Shown here one piece after another: positions 20,079 to 31,838 of a stretch of DNA of 64,000 nucleotides. How positions within the stretch are numbered: position 1 is the first letter of the stretch; each line of letters begins with the position of its first letter. The notes beneath the pieces are model-generated. The model did no database searches and had not been told where the DNA came from. It saw only the letters and a program-made list of their open reading frames with translations. The DNA is taken from NCBI GenBank assembly GCA_946811695.1, contig OX328123.1, positions 36,321,660 to 36,385,659 on the forward strand, written 5' to 3'. Source of the DNA: Gonocerus acuteangulatus. Its lineage: Eukaryota > Arthropoda > Insecta > Hemiptera > Coreidae. The position numbers and the translations under genes are program-made.

Positions 20079-22486
20079 TTGATCACTTGTCCTGCTTGCG
20101 GCAAATCCTCCAGAAAGGGCACGAAAACCAATTCACGACGGATCACATTTTTGTTGATTTTGAGAGTGCATAAAACAGCAATAACCGAAATGCAGTGTAG
20201 TGTGCTATGGTTAATATGAGAATTCCTCGAAAGCTTGACCAAGGGGGGCTCTCTGATGAATTCCAACCTGAGGATGGCGTTCGACATGGGGATGGCTTGG
20301 CCTGCCTATCTGGGATTGGAGAACGCAGTGAGGGAATCCAGGATAAAGACACAGGCAACTGTCCTTACCAGACGCACTCAGCTATTGGGATATGTAGATG
20401 ATCTGGATATAGTGGGTAGGTTCCTGAATGCAGTAGAGGAGGCATTTCTTGCTTTAGAGGAAGCTGCTCGTAAAATGGGTCTCAATGTTAACGAAGGGAA
20501 AACCAAGTATATGGTGGCCGGACAACAAACTAGGCCGGGAGAAACTGACACCATGGGCCCCTTCTCCTTCGAAAAAGTGAGCCAGTTTAAGTATTTGGGC
20601 TGTTTTGTCACTTTTGATAATAACATGCCCAAGGAGATTAATAGTAGGATACTGGCAGCAAACAGAAGTTTTTATGGACTTCGTAGGCAACTGAGAGGGA
20701 GCATTCTTACAAGATCCACAAAGATATGGCTCTATAAAACCCTCATCTGACTGGTCCTCGGTTATAGCTCAGAAACAGGGACTTTAACGAAGCAAGATGA
20801 ATTATCCCTCCTCTATTTTGAAAGACGGGTCTTGAGGAGCATATATGGGGGTGTCCTCGACCAGGGAAACTGGAGACGTCGGACAAACCAAGAGTTCGGC
20901 AACCTATTTAGGGAGGCTAAAATAGTAAAGCATATAATAAAAAGACCGTCTCGCAGGACTGCATCATCTTAGCGCGGTTCCGTTCATATCCCTAGTCTAA
21001 TTTGGAAAGATTAAAATAGAAGCAGTTATTATTTTGGTTCCAACAGTCTTTTTTTTTAAATTAATTATTAAAATGGCGTGTCAACCCTTAAGGTCACTAA
21101 CGCCATTCCTGTGAGTAGTAAAGTCTTGAAAGGTCATGATTTACAATCTTACCTGGAAGGGTCCGCTACACTACAAACAGACCCGCTAGTGACAAGGTCT
21201 TGGAATCTTGGAAATCTATATTTCTAACAATAAATTGTTTTTGTTATTTTACTTAACCAGTTTTATTGTCAAATACATTATCCAACTATAAGCAATTAAA
21301 AAATAACAAGAAATAAAACAGACAAAAAGAACAGTTCGAATAAGCGAAATCAATTACTTTAAAGTTTGAAGCTCTTATTTCTCCGATTGACATCGCCTAA
21401 TCAAAACTTTCATTAGAACCTTTTTTGTAGAGCATTTAGTAAGCTTCCGAATGGTAATCTTCCTCTTCACAAGATTGTCAACGGTTTTCGAGATACTAAC
21501 GAAATTATACAAAGTTACCAAAACTTTTTTTGTCTGTTAATAAAATATTTTATTCTAACCCTTCCTTTACTCTAAACGTAACAAAAATGTCGACATATTA
21601 GTGTTGTTGAAACTCCAACATGCAGAAAATGTTTCAACTGTATCCCATAATTCTAAGTACCAAAATCAAAGACAAAGAACCCTCCCTAGGAAGGACGCTA
21701 GGCAGTTGAAAAGCTATATATCTTGGAAATCCATATCTCTAACATTAAATTGTTTATCTTATTTTTCTTAACCTGTTTTATTTTCAAATACATTATCCAA
21801 CAATAAGCAATTAAAAAATAACAAGGAATAAAAAACAGACAAAAAGAACAGTTCGAATAAGCGAAATCAATTACTTTAAAGTTTTAAGCTCTTATTTCTC
21901 CGATTGACATCGCCTAATCAAAACTTTCATTAGAACCTTTTTTTTAGAACATTTAATAAGCTTTCTAATGGTATTCTTCCGTTTACCAAGATTCTCAACC
22001 TTTTTCGAGATATTAAGGAAAGTAAACAAAGTTACTAAAACTTTTTATGTCTGTTAATAAAATATTTTATTCTAACCCTTTCTTAACTCCAAACGTAACC
22101 AAAATTTCAACATATTAGTTTTGATGAAAGTAGAACATGCAGAAAATGTTTCAACTGAATCCCATGATTCTAAGTACCCAAACCAAAAACGGTATTCAAA
22201 AAATATTTTTCTAATTTTCTCGAAAACGGTTAAAGCTATCGCCTTGAAAATGGTTTCATTCGTTTTCCTAGCCCAGGAATCATATAAAACGAGTACTTAG
22301 AAGCTTATGAACTCAAAAACGTAAGCGTTACGATTTTTTTTGCGCGAATTTCGCCCCAAACGCCATCTTCCAGTAGGCGGATTTTGCTGGTTAACGAACT
22401 TGACGAACTTTGGATTTTTGTACCAAATTTCATCAAAATCGGACCATTCGTCTTCTATCTAGAGAGCGAACAGACAAAAAAAAAAA

Positions 22487-22557
<71 letters not shown>

Positions 22558-22960
22558 CAAATTTGAACCACCGTTATTTTCAGTCTCTAGGGGTTCTGAA
22601 ACGCGAAATTTTCTAGTCGGCACTTCCGGATTGTTTCATTGTATCAACCCTATAAGCGGGGTTCCTCCCTATGGGGGAGGGAGGAACCGCGCTAAAATGT
22701 AGACGTCTCCGCTGGGCAGGACACCTAGCCGGGATGCCAGACCAAGACACGCCTCAAAAACTATTCTCTGAGAGAGTTCATGGAACCTGACGAGTTGGCA
22801 GACCCAAGCTCAGATGGCAAAATGGAGTAGTCGCCGATGCCCGCAGCCTTCTCAGAGTCCGGGGCTGCAAAGTGGCAGCACAAGACCGTGACAACCGGCG
22901 GAAGCGGATTTTGGAGGCCATGTCTCACTAATGGGATGTAGCGCCGAGGAAAAAGAAGTT
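20079..22960 (+). pseudogene. RTE-like non-LTR retrotransposon reverse transcriptase, split by a nested element
   Basis: RT motifs appear in order: a LRQILQKGHE segment and motif A IFVDFESA near 20095-20155, a degenerate DGVRHGDGLAC motif B near 20270, then GYVDDLDIVGR (motif C, YVDD rather than YADD) and MGLNVNEGKTKYM, then YLGCFV. The frame continues at 20750-20935 (FERRVLRSIYGG, REAKIVKHI), breaks at 20940, and resumes at 22696 with CRRLRWAGHLAGMPD and GRPKLRWQNGVV. These are the C-terminal motifs of RTE-type RTs in invertebrates. At least two frameshifts and several stops make it non-functional. The endonuclease domain is missing, so the copy is 5'-truncated. Confidence 0.85.
20941..22695 (+). 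mobile_element. Helitron-like element, subfamily A, complete 1755-bp copy nested in the RTE LINE
   Basis: 5' end AAAGACCGTCTCGCAGGA at 20941; TTAGCGCGGTTCC at 20969-20981 is the exact inverse of the last 13 bases, GGAACCGCGCTAA at 22683-22695. A hairpin (GGTTCCTCCCT, 22660-22670, with 22678-22688) precedes the 3' end. Removing the element restores the LINE reading frame across the junction (IVKHI to IKCRRLRWAGH) with no target duplication. An internal direct duplication (about 21206-21660 and 21721-22175) and an (AT)n block (22485-22560) lie inside. No Rep/helicase frame, so non-autonomous. Helitron2/Helentron assignment rests on the termini. Confidence 0.75.
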
Positions 22961-23340
22961 AAAAAAAGATATTCTACATGATATATTATAAGTAAATTGA
23001 TTAGTGTCAGTTTTCAATAGTTATAATAAAAGATAATATAATAACTGACTGATATGAATAAGAAAGAAATGGCGTATAGATTGTCTCTTGAAAGTTTTTC
23101 AACTCGTTCTTATTAATTTAGCCCATCAACCCATTTAGTACTTTAATTGGTAATATCCTTATTTTAACTCATTGAAAAAGATGATTAATTAATAGAGTCT
23201 GCGTCTTGTAGCCTACATTTACCAGCCATTGCTTATTTATTCATACAGTCCGGAAAGTTTTATAATTTATTTTTAATTTATTTGTTTAATTATTCATTTA
23301 TGTTACATCCATATATATTTATTATTTATAATTATTATCA
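22961..23340. other. No gene seen
   Basis: AT-rich DNA with no recognised feature. Confidence 0.5.
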
Positions 23341-23344
23341 CATT

Positions 23345-23545
<201 letters not shown>

Positions 23546-23585
23546 TATCTTTTTTTTTAGCATTTCTTTTATTTTTACTCTTTAT

Positions 23586-24596
23586 TTTTTTTTTGTTATA
23601 TAGATAGATTTATTTGAAATCTGTACAAAAAATAAAGTGTACAATGATCAAATGTGTTGATACAGATATTGATATGTACATATGATCAAAACGGAAAAAA
23701 TAAAATAAAATAAGATAAGTACAAAATTTGGATGAAGCCACTGGATTGTTGGCACTTCACTTGTTATTTAACTAAATATTTCAATGATTCCAGAGGGATC
23801 AGGCAAGTAACTCATCTCCGGGCCACTGTCTCTTAAGCCGCCTGGGAGGATTGTCCGGGTGGGATTGTGAAGATAAGGATTGACCTTCAGGATTAGGATG
23901 GTGAGACAATTTGGAATGGAAAATTTGGAAACGGGTTTTAGCGAGGTCAAGGACAAATGGGATGTTAAGGTCATTATGTAGGGTTTTGTTGGATACGTAG
24001 AAGGGTGTGTTGACAATTTTGCGGAGAACTTTTGACTGGAATGCCTGTATTCTGTTAATGTTGGATGTTTTTGCAGACCCCCAGAGTTCATGTCCGTATG
24101 TCCAGATGGTTGGAATGATTGTTTTGTATATCGTAAGTTTGTTCTGTGTCGTTAACTTAGACGAGGGTCCAAGAATTCGTCCAAGAACTAGTCCGTATCT
24201 TTTGTTCAGTTCTTGTCTTTTTAGTCTCGTGTGAGGGTTCCATGTCAGTCGGCTGTCAAGGTATAATCCTAGATATCGAACCTCGCTGAATACTGGTAGT
24301 GGAGTATTTTTGAGGCAGACAGAAGGGCATGATCTACGGTTGAGGGTGAATGTTACCTGTTTGCATTTTTCTGGGTTGATTTTTATTTTCCACATTTCGC
24401 TCCAACGTTGTATGGCGGTGAGATGTTCCTGCAGGTGTCGGGTTGCACCTGAAGGATCAGGGGAAGTTGATAGGATGGCAGTATCATCTGCGTAGGTTGT
24501 TAGTAGGGTTTGAGGGTGTGTGGGGAATATCCGCAGTGTAAAGAAGGAAAAGGAGAGGACCAATAATGCTCCCTTGGGGGACTCCAGCATTTATGG
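23586..24596 (-). pseudogene. Jockey-like non-LTR retrotransposon, 5'-truncated 1.0-kb copy with exact TSD
   Basis: The minus strand encodes the C-terminal half of a jockey-type RT: motif B AGVPQGSIIGPLLF at the 5' edge, TYADDTAIL (motif C), INPEKCKQVTF, YLGLYLDSRLTWNPH and TYGHELWGSA, then the C-terminal domain ending DELLA. One frameshift separates motif B from motif C. There is no RNase H domain, as usual for jockey/Juan-type elements. The 3' end is a short poly(A) (T run 23586-23594). An 11-bp duplication TTACTCTTTAT flanks it exactly (23575-23585 and 24597-24607), showing target-primed insertion and 5' truncation inside the RT domain. Confidence 0.92.
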
Positions 24597-24607
24597 TTAC
24601 TCTTTAT

Positions 24608-25660
24608 AATAAAGGCTTACTTCATCCATTCATACAAAACGTTGTTACAAAGAAAATCAATTTATCAATTTGATGTTCCAAAACCAAAACATTTAAAATT
24701 GGAATATTGGAGCAAAAAGGGGATGGGGAACATTGTTATAGCGTTTCCATGAGCGAACGTTGAGAAAGAGGATGTAGTAATTTCCGCTTAGTATACAATC
24801 CGTTTCCAGCTGTGGCGCTTAAAATCGTATAATACTACTCTTTGAGATTTCATTGTATATTTTTTCACGAAAGATCAAAACATACCAATAAATGCTTCCT
24901 TTACAAATTGCACTAGGGATATGCGCTAAGATGAATTCTGCAAGTCGGAATTTTTTCAATGAAACGCGATACTTAAATGAGAAGCATGCTCAAATTTGTA
25001 GTAGGTACAGCAGAAGTCGATGCGTTGGAGTTGGAGGGACTTATTTCCGCTTGGCTACTGCAGGCTTCTTGTGCTTTGTGGCGAATATAATCTCGCCTTG
25101 CATAGAGCTGAAATCATTGGTGTAAGTTTTAAAAATGTCCACGAAATATAAAAAAAAAAACAAATAACTATCAACTTTTTCTATTTCGGACTTTACAAAT
25201 CACACCAGGGGTATGAACAGAAACGCGCTAACATAACATCCAGGGAGAAGGCCGATTTTGCTTCTTAAATGCAATTGTTTTCTTCATCTGTTTTATTGAT
25301 ATCATTAATGAGTTAATAGGATGTCTACAATAGGTTTTATGAAATACCTTCCCAGAACTAAACAATGAGAACCTATTAATGGAATATTCTCACGTTCACA
25401 CGGGAGTTGTCTAGCACCTAGTCTAGTTGCATATTATGTCACGTCACTCATATACAACAATAAGGAACTCTTCAACAATTATTCTTTCTTGACTGCTTAT
25501 ACTGTTGATAGCCTTTCTTAATTTTAATTTAATTAAACAATATGAACTTCCAGTGTTTATGTTCAGGGGTGAGCCTAACAGGCCTAAAACGCAGAATCAT
25601 CAGATATATTAGCTCAAAAAAGATCAGTTTTTATAGAAAATCTTGTCAGTTTTCGATTGG
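24608..25660. other. No gene; scattered Helitron-like fragments
   Basis: At 24730-24945 the internal block and 5' end of the A type appear on the minus strand (CACTAGGGATATGCGCTAAG, GCAAGTCGGAATTTT). A second fragment near 25205-25240 has AACGCGCTAAC. Remaining DNA is AT-rich and unassigned; the 77-codon frame at 24892 is repeat-derived. Confidence 0.45.
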
Positions 25661-25745
25661 ATTCCACACTATAGCATGCACAACCACCTGACGATATTTC
25701 TACCACCTCCAGAGGCATTAGATTGCTGTAGATAAAGAGTCGTTG
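25660..25745 (+). repeat. 92-bp satellite, left fragment
   Basis: Shares AACCACCTGACGATATTTCT, ACCACCTCCAGAGGCATTAG and GTAGATAAAGAGTCGTTG with the array at 28246-28755. It is separated from that array by a LINE insertion whose target duplication falls in this unit. Confidence 0.9.
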
Positions 25746-27908
25746 AAAGATTTATCATTGAAAGCCTAATCGAATTAGGTATTACAGGCCATATTCTTCA
25801 GTTCATAATAAATTTTCTTAACAATAGAACACTCAAAATCCGTAATAGTAGCTGTCTGTCAGAAGATACTCCCAAGAGAACGGTGTTCCTCAAGGAAGTG
25901 TGTTAAGTGCGTTTCTCTTCTCCGTTGCAATAAATAAACTGCTCAAGTGCATACCTGCTGCAGTCAACGCGATGCTCTATGCTGACGATCTCGTCATCTA
26001 TACCTCCAACACCTCAATAGATTCTCTCCAAAACACCATTCAAAATTCTCTGGACATTATTAGCTCTAAGCTAGCAGATCATGGTTTCTCAATTTCATCT
26101 AGTAAAACTGTTGGACTATTATTTTCCTCAAGAAGAATAAATACCACCATTTCTCTTTTAATAAATAACCAATCTATAGACGTTAGTGATCAGGCCAAGT
26201 ACCTAGGAGTTATATTTGACAGATCTTTAACTTGGACTCACCTTTAAAATCTCTCAAATCAACATGCCAAAGAAAAATGAACATCCTTAAAACCATGACA
26301 TCCAACTCGTGGGGAGCTGACCGGAAAACCATGATGATGCTTTACAAGAGTTACATTCGCTCCAGCCTTGATTTTGGATGCACAGTCTACGGCTCAGCAT
26401 CACCCAGAACTTTAAAAATGCTTGATTCCGTTCACCACAGCGGGATCCGGATTTCAACGGGTGCTTACCGTTCAAGCCCAGTAACCAGCCTGTGTGTTGA
26501 AGCAGGAGAGCTTCCACTTCATTTTCGACGACAACAAATTCTTCTCTCAAATTACATCGGCATAGATGCAACCCCTCTCCACCCACTCAATCAATATCTT
26601 AATTGGAACCCTAACCGCTCCTATCCATACAATAGAAAGCCCTTCGCAGTCAGAACTACTGAGATCATCACTGAATTAAGCATCGATACCCAAAATATGA
26701 TCCACAACGTCTCCGCTTCAAAGCCGCCTTGGACATTGACTGTACCTAAAATGAACCTCTCTCTTACCAAATTTAATAAAAAAGACATAGATCCGCTCAT
26801 TCTGCTTACTGAATTTAGAAAACTAAAAGGCGAGTCCCCAGAAGGTCAAGATGTCTATTCGGATGGCTCGAAGGGCAAAAATGGGGTTGGTTCTGCTATT
26901 TCTTCAGAAGATAGAGGATACATTTTCACATTAACACCTTACTGCAGCATCTACACGTCCGAATTATTAGCTATCAACAAGGCTCTTAATATCGTCGATA
27001 CAAAAGCAAACTAACGAATATGAAAATCACCACTTTTCAGAGTGGAAAAGTATTTATTCATAACTTTTTTTTGGACAGTCAAATATTCGGCAGATTTGAC
27101 CTTTTGATAGTGGAATACTTTCCCTTTAATAGAGTGAAGTCAGATTGAAGAATTTGCCGTAAATAAGTCCAGCAGAAATTATTAAAGATGGACAATGAAA
27201 GATGCATTTTTTCATATTCGTTAGTTTGCTTTTGTTTCGAAGATATAATAACCCCAAATTATAGCAATATTACTATATACACAGACTCACTATCATCACT
27301 GATAGCTATGAAGAATCCATTTGCCAAGCATCCACTGATAATAGAGATCATGGAATCACTTGAGCATCTAAACCGTCAAAATCAAAATGTGACATTTGTC
27401 TGGATTCCCAGTCATTGCGGCATACCAGGCAATGAAGCAGTTGATGATATGGCTAAAAAGGCAATTATAGAAGGAACTGAATACTCCTCCGGATTCCTCA
27501 AGGTGACGTTCTGAGCTATGTTAAGCATAAAATTACAGAAAACTGGCAACAACCCTGGGACACTGTAACTGAGAATAAATTGAGAATGATAAAAAAGCCA
27601 GTAACACCTTGGCAAACATCAATTCGACCAACTAAGGAAGAAGAACGCATCCTGACTCGCCTAAGGATTGGCCATACAAGAATTACCCATTCATATCTGA
27701 TGAGCCGAGGCACCCCTCCACTTTGTGAAAAATGTAATCAAATAACCACCGTTCAACACCTGTTAATAAATTGCAAAATCTATGATAAATAAAGAAGAGA
27801 AGCCCAGTTATCAGATAGAATTGACGAAATTTTAGCGGATCGTCCCAACCAGATTGATAAGCTGTTCCAATTCTTAACGTCAACTCAATTAATAAATAAT
27901 ATCTAAAA

Positions 27909-27948
<40 letters not shown>

Positions 27949-28243
27949 ATAAATATATTAAACTCTAAGTAATGAAAGCCTTAATATCATAAAAAAAAAC
28001 AAAAAAAAAAAAAAAACATTTTAATCAAATCACCAAATATCATTAAAAAAATAATAATAATAACAAAAAATAATTAAATTAAATAAATAAAAACTTTTAA
28101 AATAAAATTATTAACTCCTATCCCCTCACATCTTCTTGTTAACTTCGCGTGACTCCGATAAAATTATTTTATATAAATATCCACCTACAATCCTGTGTTT
28201 CTTGACCTCATAGTGGTTGATAACACATTAAATAGAAAAAAAA
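25746..28243 (+). pseudogene. I-type non-LTR retrotransposon (RT + RNase H + zinc knuckle), 5'-truncated, exact TSD
   Basis: RT motif B NGVPQGSVLS (about 25879) and motif C MLYADDLVIY (about 25975), YLGVIFDRSLTW, the C-terminal RT region, then RNase H: YSDGSKGKNGVG, YTSELLAINKAL, IYTDSLSSL and FVWIPSHCGIPGNEAVDD hold the D-E-D-D-type residues. A final LRIGHTRITHSYL segment precedes CEKCNQ with a later H and C. RT plus RNase H is typical of the I superfamily. Frameshifts lie at about 25870, 26245 and 27510, and an inverted-repeat insertion splits RNase H. The 3' end is an A tail; the 12-bp duplication AAAGAGTCGTTG flanks it (25734-25745, 28244-28255). Confidence 0.92.
27000..27235. repeat. Inverted-repeat insertion inside the LINE RNase H domain
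   Basis: Arms at 27000-27026 and 27209-27235 are perfect 27-bp inverted repeats (core CTAACGAATATGAAAA). Weaker pairing extends about 15 bp outwards. RNase H coding stops at the left arm (ALNIVDTKAN) and resumes after the right arm (NYSNITIYTDS). The 180-bp centre is non-coding. It could be a small MITE or a foldback duplication; the outer part of the left arm is the LINE's own coding sequence, which argues that some of the symmetry arose after or during insertion. Confidence 0.75.
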
Positions 28244-28245
28244 AA

Positions 28246-28755
28246 AGAGTCGTTGTCCAACAAGCCTATGGTAGAGCACGCACAACCACCTATCGATATT
28301 TCTACCACCTCCAGAGGCATTAGATTGCTGTAGATAAAGAGTCGTTGTCCAACAAGCCTATGGTAGAGCATGCACAACCACCTGACGATATTTCTACCAC
28401 CTCCAGCGGCATTAGATTGCTATAGATAAAGAGTCGTCCAACAAGCTTATGGTAGAGCACGCACAACCACCTGTCGATATTTCTACCACCTCCAGAGGCA
28501 TTAGATTGCTGTAGATAAAGAGTCGTTGTTCAACAAGCCTATGGTAGAGCACGCACAACCACCTGTCGATATTTCCACCACCTCCAGAGGCAGTAGATTG
28601 CTGTAGATAAAGAGTCGTTGTCCAACAAGCCTATGGTAGAGCATGCACAACCACCTGTCGATATTTCTACCACCTCCGGAGGCATTAGATTGCTCTAGAC
28701 GAAGAGTGATTACAACAACAAGCCTATGGTAGAGCACAACCACCTGTCGATATTA
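28246..28755 (+). repeat. 92-bp satellite array, about six units
   Basis: Unit starts (GAGTCG) at 28247, 28339, 28431, 28520, 28612 and 28704 give a 92-bp period with one 89-bp unit carrying a 3-base deletion. Units contain CAACAAGCCTATGGTAGAGC, ACCACCTGTCGATATTTC and a CTCCAGAGG core. Divergence is low within the array. Together with 25660-25745 it forms one array interrupted by the LINE. Confidence 0.93.
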
Positions 28756-29150
28756 CCAACAGACCTTCATCTCTCAATCCCTTTATCTTAGCTCCCTGAA
28801 TAACCTTTGTTGGCGAGTTGGGGCCTTCGTCAAGCAATGGTTTTCATCTACCACTCGCATTGCTCATCTTGTTTCCACGCCTCAGATATTAGAGGTGTTA
28901 CACTATCCCAAAATATTACATCACAGAATTTTCATTTATGTAGGTTCTTAGTAGTATGAAGATATATTTAATTAAAAAAAGAGGATGTGCTAATGAAATT
29001 CATTTTTCTGCTTAAGTTGCGCGAAAGTGGCACTTTGAACTGACTGATGCGACGGATTGAGAACCTGGTTGAGAGTCTTCTTCGCTGTGGCTTGGTTCCG
29101 ATTCCTTGTTAAAGAGACAGTATTGATTGTAGATGGATTTAATACTAGCA
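28756..29150. other. No gene seen
   Basis: No recognised frame; the right end grades into a Helitron-like copy. Confidence 0.5.
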
Positions 29151-31020
29151 GAATCCGTACACCGGAACGTGGTTTTTGGGGCGAAATAAATCGTTGCGTC
29201 TAGATTATCTCGTTCATATACATGCAGGTAAACGTTTTATAGGTTCCTTGCCATAGGAAACCGGGTAAAACCGTTGTTAAAGCTATATCTGTAACCGTTT
29301 TTTGAGAAAAGGGTAAACAAATATTTCTGTGACTTATTTTTGGTTTGGGTACTTAGAATAGTTGGATTCATTTGAAATATTTTCTACCGGTTTGAATTTA
29401 ATCTAAACTAAGATGTTTAAGGTTTGGTTACATTTGGAGTTAAGGAAGTATTCGAAAAAAATATTTTATTAACAGACATGAAACGGTTTAGGTGCTTCGT
29501 AAATTTTCTTAAATATCTCGAGAATGGTTAGTCATTATGGTAAATGAAAGGTAACCATTCCAATGTTTAGTAAATTGTCTACAAAAAAAGTACTGAAGCA
29601 ATATTCGATGGGGCGATGTCAATCGGAGAAATAAATACTTATATCTTCGAATGTGCTAGTTTTGTTCTTTGGAACAGTTTTTTTCTTTGTTTAACCCACT
29701 CCACTTTTTACTTGGTTGTTTTTTTTATAATTGCATTTAGCAGTAAAATTATTATTTTAGTAAAAGAAGGCAAGAAAATGATAAACTTATTATATAATAG
29801 CGTTTTCTAGAGCGAACATTGAGAAGTAGAGGAAGTCATTTCATCTTGCGGCGAATTAAAATTCCTTCTCTTTGGGATTTTATTTTATATTTTTAACAAG
29901 AGATCAAAACCTACCAATAAGTGTTTCTAGTTCTTTTCTAATAGCACTAGAGATATGAACGGAATCGCCCTAAGATGACGCAGTTCCTGCGAGTCAGGCT
30001 TTCTTTATAGGTTTATCAAACCATTTTCGATATCTGTAACAGTTTTTGATAAAAGTGAGTAATACTATCATAGTTTTTCGAACTAAGTTTCGTTTGAGTA
30101 TTTAGAGTTGAAATATGTTCTATATGTTTGAATTTCACCTATGCACATATTGCAACTATTTAAATTTTGGTTACATCAGGATTAAAAAAAAAATGGTTTT
30201 ATTAATCAATATAAACAGTTATAGGATTTTCTTATATTGTCTTAAATATGTCGAAAACGGTAGAGAAATCATTGTAAATAGACTGTAATTATTCGAAAGC
30301 CTAATAAATATCCTAAAAAACGTTTCTAAAGTAATTTTCAATGGGACGGTCACATTCGGAAAAATAAGTGCATAAATCTTTTCTTTTTTTTTTTTCCTTC
30401 TTTTAAGGCATGTCAACCCCTTGGGTCATTAATGCCTCGAATGTAGTTCTGGACGATCACCTTGCCACAGGCACATGTATTCAGGAAACACTTTCAGAAG
30501 GAGCAAATATTTGTTTCTCTTAGTGCTAAATTATTCATTTTTTTCACAATTGTTATATTTATTTAATTTCATAATAAAAAAAAAATTAGATGTTTATTTA
30601 GTAGCTTAAATCTTTGAAGTCGTTTGTTGGTTTCGTTTTATTTATTTATTTTTTTTTTATCTGTTTCCCGTAGTTTTATATTCCTGGTTATTTTATTTTT
30701 AATTGCTTACAGTATCAAAAAGTATTTTTCAGTAAAATAGGATACAAAAAATTGAAAATAATGGTTTTTTGTTTAAAATAGAGCTTTCCGGGCGGAATTC
30801 AAAACAACGTGTGAGTATTTTGAACTACTGTACTGCTGTCGGTTTCGCCCTTTTTCCTTCTCTGTACACCACACTCACTGTATTTTATTTTTTTATTGAA
30901 TGCAATTGAGAGAAAAATTATTACCAGGAATGATCGAAAATTACTTTTCTATTGCTTTACAAATGACTAGGGATACGAACATAAACACGCTAAGATGATC
31001 CATTTTCTACGAGCCGGGAT
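29151..31020 (-). mobile_element. Two adjacent Helitron-like copies, minus orientation, subfamily A related
   Basis: The first runs from about 29151 to its 5' terminus near 30000 (ACTAGAGATATGAACGGAAT, GACGCAGTTCCTGCGAGT, CAGGCTTTC). The second spans about 30010-31020 with 5' terminus ACACGCTAAGATGATCC. Both contain the conserved block with GGGGCGATGTCAATCGGAGA or its decayed form. A short SINE-type tail (T run, then GGCATGTCAACCCCTTGGGT at 30408) interrupts the second. No coding frames. Confidence 0.6.
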
Positions 31021-31130
31021 TTTAATTAAATATCATATAACAGTAAAATTACAATTTTAGTACAACAGGCTTAGAAAATGAGACTAATATTGGTAATAGC
31101 GTTTTCCTAGAGCTCCCTAAGAAAGAAGAA

Positions 31131-31452
31131 AAGTCCGTCACGCAGGAGCTGCACAACTAAGCATTTTCCTCACAATTTGGGTAGTATAGACTGCTTTCCA
31201 GAAAGATTGGCATATTCCAAAAATATCCTATATAAATAAAATAAAAACATGAATAGTTCTCTTTTAATTTTGTAATTAATTTGCTTCCAGAGTTATGTTT
31301 ACACATGGTACCTACTACACTACTTAATAAAACCCCCTTCGGTTTGACCGATTTTGTTGGTTTACGAACTCGTTCAATCGTTTGCTAATTGAACGCTATA
31401 TACCAAGTTTCGTGACGAAAAAACAAAAACACTGGCTACTATCGTGTTAACA

Positions 31453-31500
<48 letters not shown>
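31131..31500 (+). mobile_element. Helitron-like element, subfamily B, 5' half ending in (AT)n
   Basis: 5' terminus AAGTCCGTCACGCAGGAGCT at 31131, then AAGCATTTTCCTC, the subfamily B inverted repeat with two mismatches to the 3' consensus. The body runs through CGAACTCGTTCAATCGTTTG and GTGTTAACAGACATATAT into an (AT)n block. The 3' end is displaced by the inverted repeat that follows. Confidence 0.65.
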
Positions 31501-31503
<3 letters not shown>

Positions 31504-31596
31504 TATTTCCTTCCCTAAGTAACCCTTAAGGAAGGGAGTTTATTTTTATTTTCTACATGTGCCGTACATGACAAATGTACATAGCATGTAATTGAT

Positions 31597-31668
<72 letters not shown>

Positions 31669-31767
31669 GCTTGGTTCTAAAAGGGCCAATGTCAATTTTT
31701 CCATATTTTGTTTTGTTGATCTACTTCCCTTGGAATTCTTGCATAAAACCAAATATATATATATCAA

Positions 31768-31838
<71 letters not shown>

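Noticed and set aside
28246..28755. CRISPR-like or coding repeat
   Set aside because: The 92-bp units are tandem throughout with no spacers, and frames break at the 89-bp unit. Satellite DNA.
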